Below are positions 10,026 through 16,277 of a stretch of 21,890 nt of DNA, piece after piece (the first letter of the stretch is position 1; the number at the start of each line of letters is the position of its first letter). Source of the stretch: Mikrocytos mackini (taxonomy: Eukaryota; Endomyxa; Ascetosporea; Mikrocytida; Mikrocytiidae); the NCBI GenBank assembly GCA_030180075.1, contig JASNJN010000342.1:1-21890 (forward strand), written 5' to 3'. Below the pieces are notes generated by a model. It saw only the letters and a program-made list of their open reading frames with translations. It did no database searches and was not told where the DNA came from. The translations under genes were made by a program, and so were the position numbers.

Positions 10026-10418
10026 TATCAAACCAGAGTTGAGAATTTCCGACCCGACCGCCCGAACCCGACCCGACCGGGTCGGGTTCGGGCGGAAGAA
10101 GGCCAAAAAAACGCTAAAAACTCTCACATGGACGCACTTTTAAAATATGCACAATTTTACTAATTTACGCTAGATATTTACTTAATTTTATTTATTAAAT
10201 CGTTAATTTACTCTAATATTAGATTCTAACATGAAAACAAGTTAAAACAAATAATTTTTGAGCTTTGATTTGTTATTTTTAAATATCATTAAATTTGGGG
10301 AATTAAGTTTTTGGTAGAAAATTTTTTACAAATTTCCTACCCGACCCGCCCGACCCGAAGGCGGGGCGGGTCGGGTCGGGTTCTGGATTTAGGCAAAATT
10401 CTCATCTCTGTATCAAAC
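10026..10418. mobile_element. hAT MITE copy 1 with 8-bp target duplication
   Basis: The element is 10034-10410 (377 bp), flanked on both sides by TATCAAAC (10026-10033, 10411-10418), the 8-bp duplication expected of hAT insertion. Terminal repeats are CAGAGTTGAGAATTT and, reversed, CAGAGATGAGAATTT (14 of 15 match). Just inside the left end is a GC-only hairpin (10058-10095). The right end has a related CCCGACCC/GGGTCGGG hairpin (about 10332-10381). There is no coding capacity, so it must be mobilised by a hAT transposase encoded elsewhere. Confidence 0.92.
10058..10095. repeat. GC-only 38-bp near-perfect palindrome in hAT MITE copy 1
   Basis: CCGCCCGAACCCGACCCG is followed by AC and then its exact reverse complement. 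The second MITE copy carries the same palindrome with AT at the centre. It is a striking GC island in an AT-rich setting and could form a cruciform or hairpin. Confidence 0.95.
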
Positions 10419-10608
10419 AATAACAAACAACAATCATTTAATATAATATATTCCTATCTTTATATAAATAGTCCTTCCTTTTAATAGCTTCTGAGTAGTT
10501 TTGTAATAATATTTTATACTTTCGGTTTCTGTGTTCAAAATTATTAACAAATTTTCTAATCATAAACTTTAAAATGTGTATTTATCTTATTTATTAACAT
10601 ATGGTTAT

Positions 10609-11280
10609 TTATTTGTTGTTATTATTTCCTACATTGTAATTTAGCACCGCATACATAGCAATAATTAACACAACGAATACCACAAACATTGAAACGCCCA
10701 ACCAAAGAAATACTGAGTCGTACCATTTGTTCCCTACTGTAATAATCCCAATCAAATCAGAAATGTAATCTGTTTCCACCTCTATCTCTTTGAAGAATTT
10801 AACGTCTCTGTTTAATGCCTCGCACGTTTGTAATTGGTTTAGTTTTAAAAAACTAACGTTTATAAAAACATCTTTGTAGAAGTTGAAGAGTGAAAATTGG
10901 GCTGTGTTCCCTAAAATGTCGTAACGGTATGAAATGATCTTCTTTTCATAAACTTCTTCTTTGTAATTCAGAGTTGGCCATTTATTGGGGTTAATATTGG
11001 AGAACAAGGGCCCTAAGTCTGGATTTTCGAAAATGTCTTGGGTTTCAATGTCCAGGGTAACATTTGCATAGTAATAATCATAACTTACTTTGTCGTAGTG
11101 TTTATTCAACCGAAGGTCTATTATCAAGACGTGGTTCTTTCTTGTTGAGTCAGAAAAGACAGAATCAGCTTTGAAGAAAATAAACTTGCAATTTAACACA
11201 ACATCTTCTTTTCTTGTATATTCGGTGGTAAACACCGAAAGTAACCACACAAACACAATATTGATCAAGTATCTAGACAT
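10609..11280 (-). CDS. predicted type I membrane protein with signal peptide
   Basis: I recognise no named family. The 223-residue frame starts at the ATG at 11280. Residues 1-18 (MSRYLINIVFVWLLSVFT) form a typical cleavable signal peptide. About 165 residues of presumed lumenal or extracellular domain follow, with two cysteines (C31, C153) that could pair and N-glycosylation sequons at N73 (NVT) and N141 (NVS). A transmembrane helix lies at about 189-213 (FLWLGVSMFVVFVVLIIAMY), ending in a short Asn-rich tail. The topology is the same as that of the neighbouring convergent gene at 8962-9837, but I see no convincing sequence similarity. A role at the cell surface or in the secretory pathway is inference. 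Upstream on the minus strand are GTTTAAAC about 10 bases before the ATG and a TTGACGTT motif (11352-11359), echoing the ACGTCA motifs upstream of the CENP-C gene. Confidence 0.75.
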   Translation of the reverse strand: MSRYLINIVFVWLLSVFTTEYTRKEDVVLNCKFIFFKADSVFSDSTRKNHVLIIDLRLNKHYDKVSYDYYYANVTLDIETQDIFENPDLGPLFSNINPNKWPTLNYKEEVYEKKIISYRYDILGNTAQFSLFNFYKDVFINVSFLKLNQLQTCEALNRDVKFFKEIEVETDYISDLIGIITVGNKWYDSVFLWLGVSMFVVFVVLIIAMYAVLNYNVGNNNNK

Positions 11281-11566
11281 AGAAAGGTTTAAACGCTAGT
11301 ATAAAATTATTTGTTTTACATTTGTAATTTTCAAGAAGAACATCTAACTATAACGTCAACGATTATATTTACATTTAATAAATGTATAAGACGTAAGAAA
11401 AAATAATACAGTCCCAAACAAACTCTTAGTTCATTACAAACTTTCATTCTCCAGAAATAGCCAAAAAGTTTCAAAACGTTTATTTCCCATTCATTTTTGC
11501 ACAATTTTTATTTTAAAACATTAAAAAATAAATGCAACAAATGAAACCTGTTAATTCTCATTAAAA
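11281..11566. promoter_or_regulatory. spacer and putative promoter of the 223-residue gene
   Basis: On the minus strand it contains TTGACGTT (11352-11359), about 72 bases before the ATG at 11280, and a CTTACGTC word at about 11390-11397. These are bZIP/CREB-like half sites by consensus only. The part nearest 11566 would be the 3' flank of the CENP-C gene. No terminator can be defined. Confidence 0.3.
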
Positions 11567-13132
11567 CTAATTAGATCTAAATCCTTTCTTATCCAAAATA
11601 ACAAACAAATGTGCTTCTACTTTTCCCACATTTTCTATTGTATACTCATTTCCTTCTGGCACAACAAATGTAACACTTTCTCTCACAAAGAATTTATTGT
11701 TTGCAATACAAACTCTCAGTTTAACTTCTCCGTAGCCTGGAAGAACGTTATAAATTTCAGCTCCCATTGCCTTTTCCACATTGGTTTTTGAGTTAGGTTT
11801 TATTTTCATATTAACCACTCTCAAATTTGACAAGTCAAAAGAAACCCCTGCATTAATTCCCTTCGCCATGTTTTCATAGTTTATTTCTTTTGGCGAGTCA
11901 TCAACAGCCAACCGAGTTTTCTTTTCGCTTCCTGATTCTACGTCTGCGTACCAACCATAAAAACTAAACGGTGCGTGTTTCTTCGGCTTAATAACTTGAG
12001 CTTGACTTTTTGTGTTAGTATTTGTAGCACCTGTAGTACTTGAAGCTTCTGGAGTTCTAGGCTTTCTTTTTGGTTTGTTCACTTTGGTGGGAACTTGTAA
12101 AATATTCATTGGATTAGATTCGTCTAAAAATGGCTGCATTTCTCCGTTAACGAGTTTGTACGTATAATTTGGTGAAGTGTATGTGTAAGTGTCGTTGTCG
12201 AAAAAAGAAGCGGGTATTTTAACTCTTTTGTTATTTGCTCTGGCTACTGAAATTATATCCTTCATTATTTTGTTCTGATTTTCGATGTCTTCTTCTTGTG
12301 CTTCTACTACAACTGCTACTTTCTTCTTCTTGTTTTTATTAATATTTGTATTTGTATTGGTATTTGTAATCTTTTTCTTTGTATTGGTATTTGCATTAGT
12401 TTTCTTTTTGTTTGTGTTGGTATTGGTATTCTTTTTTGCGTTGGTTTTAGTTGCCGTAGTAATTTGTTTGTTAGACTTTTTAACGACTTTATTTTTAATA
12501 CCCTCTTTATCTACCCCACGATAATTATCATCCATAGGCACTTCTTGTATTTCTTCTTCACTAGCAAAGTAGTCTTCCTTTGGGGGTCTTCTAATTCGTT
12601 TTTTAGATGAATCAGCCAGCTTTTCGGTTGAGTTGGTTTTTAGAGTTAGATTGTCAGGCGAAGCTTCGACATCCTCGTCGAGCCCGCCTTCGAAGTCTGA
12701 GCTCAGAGAGACCTTTAAATCTTCTCTATTAATTCGGTTGGGTTCTCGTGCCTTTGTTGTTTTTGGCTTTGCCTTTTTGAAGTTTTTGGGCGTTTTCGAA
12801 AAACTAAATATTTTGGATTTTGATGGCTTCTTTATGTCTGAAATGTCAGCCTCAAAAAGCTCGTCTGCATCTTTCTGCAGAGAAGTGTCGGTGGAAGATG
12901 ACGTTTTTGGTACCTTGATTTTTAAAGCAGAAGAATTCCCTGAGTCTGAAATATAGTGCTTCCTAAATTTGTTGAGCATACCTGTGTCGTTCCCATTGCT
13001 CCCTTGACCGAGTTGGTGTAAGAAGGAATCTGTAGTGTTTTTCTCAGGGTTGTGCATCTGTTGTATTAGGTTATTCACGTAATCGTCGGAGTTATCATGT
13101 TTGGATTCCGTGTTCTTTGGTTTTCGTGGCAT
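11567..13132 (-). CDS. CENP-C/Mif2 inner-kinetochore protein
   Basis: CENP-C (Mif2 in yeast) binds CENP-A nucleosomes and links centromeric chromatin to the outer kinetochore; its C-terminal cupin fold dimerises. The minus-strand frame is open from a TTG at 13138, but the ATG at 13132 (MPRKPK) is the likely start, giving 521 residues, close to yeast Mif2. Residues about 428-513 fit the Mif2/CENP-C cupin: GVSFDLSNLRVVNMKIKPNS opens it, GYGEVKL sits in the middle, and VPEGNEYTIEN (491-501) followed by EAHLFVI matches the highly conserved 'VP.GN.Y.IEN...EA.LFF' block. Residues 177-189 (KKRIRRPPKEDYF) resemble the nucleosome-binding CENP-C motif (RRS.R....P..YW), with Phe in place of Trp and shifted spacing. 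The centre (about 228-271) is a Thr-Asn repeat interrupted by Lys runs. KPKRKPRTP near 353-361 is AT-hook-like. The order of motif then C-terminal cupin is as in the family. The middle region is expected to be disordered. Confidence 0.78.
   Translation of the reverse strand: MPRKPKNTESKHDNSDDYVNNLIQQMHNPEKNTTDSFLHQLGQGSNGNDTGMLNKFRKHYISDSGNSSALKIKVPKTSSSTDTSLQKDADELFEADISDIKKPSKSKIFSFSKTPKNFKKAKPKTTKAREPNRINREDLKVSLSSDFEGGLDEDVEASPDNLTLKTNSTEKLADSSKKRIRRPPKEDYFASEEEIQEVPMDDNYRGVDKEGIKNKVVKKSNKQITTATKTNAKKNTNTNTNKKKTNANTNTKKKITNTNTNTNINKNKKKKVAVVVEAQEEDIENQNKIMKDIISVARANNKRVKIPASFFDNDTYTYTSPNYTYKLVNGEMQPFLDESNPMNILQVPTKVNKPKRKPRTPEASSTTGATNTNTKSQAQVIKPKKHAPFSFYGWYADVESGSEKKTRLAVDDSPKEINYENMAKGINAGVSFDLSNLRVVNMKIKPNSKTNVEKAMGAEIYNVLPGYGEVKLRVCIANNKFFVRESVTFVVPEGNEYTIENVGKVEAHLFVILDKKGFRSN
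12313..12450 (-). repeat. Thr-Asn coding microsatellite inside the CENP-C gene
   Basis: This degenerate trinucleotide-pair repeat encodes (TN)n blocks separated by KKK. On the plus strand it reads as GTATTTGT/GTTGGTATT-type units. It lies in the unstructured middle of the protein and is a likely site of length variation between strains. Confidence 0.75.
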
Positions 13133-13340
13133 CGTCAAGTATACAAAATAAAATTTTAATTTTGAAAACTTACTTATTGTTACGTCATAGACAATGACAT
13201 AATGAATGGCGTCATCGGATTACGTCATTACCGTACCTCCGGCCATACTGCGGCTTGTTTGCCGTGTAGAATGTTGTTTTGTTAAAGTTACGGGGTTGTA
13301 CCATTTTTACCGAAATTTATAATTTGTAAAATGTAATATA
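13133..13340 (-). promoter_or_regulatory. putative CENP-C promoter with three ACGTCA/GCGTCA motifs
   Basis: On the plus strand TTACGTCA occurs at 13180-13187 and 13220-13227, with GGCGTCAT at 13208-13215 between them. These lie about 48-95 bases upstream of the ATG at 13132. The core ACGTCA is the bZIP (ATF/CREB) consensus. An AAAATTTTA tract lies about 20 bases upstream of the ATG. Function is inferred only from motif clustering. Confidence 0.4.
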
Positions 13341-14358
13341 CAGTCAAACCTCTCTATAACAAACAAAACTACAACAAACTCATGTAGTACAAACCAGACA
13401 TGAGAATAACCGACCCGACCGCCCGAACCCGACCCGATCGGGTCGGGTTCGGGCGGAAGAAGGACCCAAAATCGCTAAAAATTCTCAACAAATCGTGAAA
13501 CATGAAAATAATGAAAATATAATAATATAAACTTCAGATTTACATTCCAGTAATTAAGCAACCGTGGGAAAGATTCCCAATGGAGTATTTGAGGCCTTAG
13601 GTCTAAGAAATTTTGAACATCCACTCATATTTTGGTGTAAATTTTAACAGAATTTTTGAAATTACATGATAAATTACTACCAAAAAATTTATATTTTCTA
13701 CCCGAACCCGCCCGACCCGAATCGGGTAGGGAAAACACCTAAAATTCTCATGTCTGGTACAAACAAAAATTTGAAAAATTTCGCCAATTCTCTACCAAAT
13801 TGTTCGAAAAAAATGTTTGTCAATAATAATATTTTCCGAAATTTTTTGCGGAAATTATGTTATTGTATTAGAATGGCTAAATTTAATGTTATGAAAATTA
13901 TGAAAATGTATTCTTTTTAAAATTTACTAATGGAATTCAAATCTAACAAACAACACGAATTTTTTTCCAATTATGTGGAATTTGCTGAAATTTTTGATGG
14001 TAAATAGTTTGTTTTATTTGGTATGGTTTCTAAGATATAATATGGCATTTTAAAGAAATTTTGAAGTCCATTAACAAATTATTTTTGAAAAGTACTTTTT
14101 TGGTGAAATAAATTTTGAAATTGTCAAAGAAATATCATATTGAGTGGTTTAAAAAGCTTTTTTCACTTTTCGAAAATTAATTATGTTTTAATAAATGTTA
14201 ATAGAGATGAAAAACACATTTAAAGTATGATATGAATCTGTACCACGCCACGTATTGAAAAATCTACCAAGAACTACTCCTCGTATAACAAATTTTCGCG
14301 TATAACAAACAAAAATCTTGAATTTTACAAAACTTTGTTGTATCGAGTGTTCACTGTA
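13339..14358. mobile_element. pogo/Tigger-like non-autonomous element with nested hAT MITE
   Basis: The element 13341-14356 is flanked by TA on both sides, the Tc1/mariner-superfamily target. The left end CAGTCAAACCTCTCTATAAC and the reversed right end CAGTGAACACTCGATACAAC match at 14 of 20 positions, and the 'CAGT..AACCTC...TAAC' form is typical of pogo/Tigger ends. A hAT MITE and its duplication account for 370 bp, so the original element was about 650 bp. No transposase frame is present; the 84-codon frame at 13666 spans the nested insertion and is not a gene. GTATAACAAA-type words recur near both ends (for example 14282 and 14299). Confidence 0.75.
13387..13764. mobile_element. hAT MITE copy 2 with 8-bp target duplication
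   Basis: The element is 13395-13756 (362 bp), flanked by GTACAAAC on both sides (13387-13394, 13757-13764). Terminal repeats CAGACATGAGAAT are identical at both ends for 13 bases. It carries the same left subterminal GC palindrome as copy 1 (13419-13456, here fully perfect over 38 bases) and a shorter right GC block (about 13699-13731). It is inserted inside the pogo-like element, so it is the younger of the two. Confidence 0.93.
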
Positions 14359-14929
14359 TCTTTATTTATATTTATTTATATTTCCAAAAGTTGGATGTTG
14401 GCTTCAAACAATCAGTTAGCCTGATTTAGTTAGACCTACAAAACACTGTGGGAAAAAGGTTTCTAACGAGCATGGACATGTTTGAAGCCGTTGGATTCCA
14501 GTTGATTATTCAACTGCTGGTATCCGACAGCATCTCTTTTGTTTATAAATAAATATAATAATATTGTCGTAACCCCGGATAATGTTACGACTTGATAGTT
14601 AGTATTAGAGTTTCCCCTCGACTCGAATTCTAGGTCGTGCTAGGTAGGAAAAATATTTCATAGAAACTTGTAGATTGATTTCTGTAAACACACACCATTT
14701 TTCCTTTTAAAACCTTATAGATTACTCGTTTTAACCTGATTTTATGGGTTTTCGTTAGCTTTTGTTATACAGTTCCCTGGATAAATTATTGTTTTGATCC
14801 CTGTGGTGTAAAATCGGGATGTTTTTTTTGAACGAGTTTTTTTGTTTTTAAATACCGCAAAATTTAATTTAGCTTAAGGCTGATGTTGATATACTAGTAT
14901 TACAACGCATGTTAACATTATTCTTAAAA
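14359..14929. repeat. gene-free stretch with nested inverted repeats
   Basis: An imperfect inverted-repeat unit spans about 14360-14563. The outer arms are TTTATTTATATTTATTTATA-like and TTTATAAATAAATATAATAA-like, and the inner arms are GGCTTCAAACA (14400-14410) and TGTTTGAAGCC (14479-14489). A hairpin CAGTTGA/TCAACTG lies near 14500-14517. A further perfect 8-bp stem GTCGTAAC/GTTACGAC with a 10-base loop is at 14566-14591. The unit may be an old MITE or a structured RNA; no coding frame was seen. Confidence 0.45.
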
Positions 14930-14956
14930 CAAAGCCCGTGTAATTTTTTTTAATTG

Positions 14957-15002
14957 ACATAATGGTTATTTAATTAAATAACTCGGTCATTATGTAACCG
15001 AG
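14957..15002 (-). other. foldable stem-loops at the 3' end of the LINE remnant
   Basis: There is a perfect 18-base palindrome GTTATTTAATTAAATAAC (14965-14982), bracketed by ACATAATG (14957-14964) and CATTATGT (14988... i.e. 14988-14995). An alternative hairpin pairs CTCGGT (14982-14987) with ACCGAG (14997-15002). The position just inside the presumed LINE 3' terminus fits a 3' UTR structure recognised by the reverse transcriptase, which is inference. Confidence 0.45.
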
Positions 15003-15085
15003 ACCGCATTCTCACCCGGCTGCCACCGGGACTCTCCTACTCTTTTCCTTTTGGCCGCACCAGCCGTCACTCCCTTCCTGCTACC

Positions 15086-15150
15086 AGCTACAAACCTGCT
15101 ACAACTTGCTACAACTTGCTACAACTTGCTACAAACCTGCTACACTCTCA
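15086..15150. repeat. 10-11 bp tandem repeat (GCTACAACTT)n
   Basis: Five to six units of GCTACAACTT, with flanking GCTACAAACCT variants, occupy the presumed 3' untranslated part of the LINE remnant (minus strand). Confidence 0.8.
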
Positions 15151-16277
15151 GGACGCTCCGTCCTTGTCACGCCCTGATTCCCCTATTCCTAACTGTCTGC
15201 CATGTGTTCCTGCCACTTTCTTTGAAGAAGTTTGTTCTTCTTCCTCCTTCGTTCAACTTCCTGATGTAATTCAGCGAAGGTAATCCCCGTTTTTCAAATG
15301 GTGGAGTGGGGTTACCTGAGACGAACCACTGGAATATGTTGAGAGATCCATTCATATTGACCCTAAGTAATTTAACGATATGTATTCCTTTCTGGTACGA
15401 TGAATGCATCTTTTGTTTTGGTAATACCTGTCTTCGGAACCTGTTTAAGTTCTGCATTGACTGTTGAGATATCACCCCGAGTTGGCCTACGACTAAGGCC
15501 AGTGTCTTGACCCGATACCCCTCATGTTGTCTTTTGAGCCTATCTCCAAGCTTCTTATACTTCTCTAACTTCTCGATCTCCTGCATTCAATGAGATCCTC
15601 CGCCGAGATTCCGACTTCCAACACAGTTATCTTGCGTTTGTCATGGTCGTAACATATAATGTCCGGCATCTGGGTTGTCTTTTCTTTCCCATCATAGACC
15701 GCAACCCTTTGGTCTAAGACGATATCAAATTTCTCGCTGCTCCTGGCGCACCTTTTTCCAGCGTCGCTTAGTGACAGCTTCTGTCCTAATTTCCTTGCCT
15801 CGATAACCTCATTGGCTATCATCAATACCACCGTGTCATGTCGGCCCTTTAGCAGAGAAAATGGGATTGCGTTGCAACCACCTAGCACATGGCCGACAGT
15901 CTCCGGGGCGGCGTTACATCTTCTACAGATGTTTGATTATTCCTTTCCTATTACTTTCAACCAACTTTTATGCTTCCCTATTCCGTCTTGTAAGAGTAGG
16001 ATAGATTTGACGTCGCCTTTCGACAGCCCGGGCTTCTTTAGCCATAAATGGCTTTGTGAGCAGCAGTTGGCTGCTTCCTGTCTCGCCCGGTTGAAGCACT
16101 TAAAATATAAAATAGGGATTTAATTTGAATTTTTTGAAATAAAAAGTTATTTTAATTAACATGATTTATTTTTAGGTTTTATTATATTTTTCTAACCACT
16201 GGTTGGTTTACACAAGTCCTGTTTGTAATTTCAAGATCTTTTTATTTTTCCAAATTTTAAATTTTACAAGATACTTT

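Larger units (their letters stand above)
9838..10608. other. intergenic space between convergent genes
   Basis: Apart from the 377-bp hAT MITE described separately, this is AT-rich 3'-flank sequence of the two convergent membrane-protein genes. No other coding frame or RNA gene was recognised. Confidence 0.6.
14930..16099 (-). pseudogene. LINE 3' fragment with R2/Dong-type endonuclease domain
   Basis: On the minus strand three frames give consecutive parts of the C-terminus of a non-LTR retrotransposon polyprotein. The first (16099 to the stop at 15937) reads ARQEAANCCSQSHLWLKKPG, typical of the region before the zinc knuckle. The second (about 15934-15565) has the CCHC knuckle (CRRC, then GHVLGGC), then RHD, then PDIICYD followed by VLEVGI. 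These are the conserved residues of the restriction-enzyme-like (REL) endonuclease in R2, R4/Dong, NeSL and CRE-type LINEs. The third (about 15585-15167) continues with EIEKLEKYKKLGDRL and the VVGQLGVIS block. Two frame changes make it non-functional. The reverse transcriptase is missing by 5' truncation, as usual for LINEs. CTTAAAA occurs just outside both proposed ends (14923-14929, 16099-16105) and may be the target duplication, though it is short and AT-rich. Confidence 0.72.

Noticed and set aside
10058-10095. Telomere-like CCCGA repeat array
   Set aside because: The words are arranged as one palindrome inside a hAT MITE with target duplications, not as a one-strand tandem array.
12285-12956. 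Plus-strand frames of 79-107 codons
   Set aside because: They are the antisense of the CENP-C coding region; the hydrophobic look comes from the reversed Thr-Asn/Lys repeat.
15051-15269. 72-codon plus-strand frame
   Set aside because: It is the antisense of the LINE remnant's 3' region and includes the GCTACAACTT tandem repeat.
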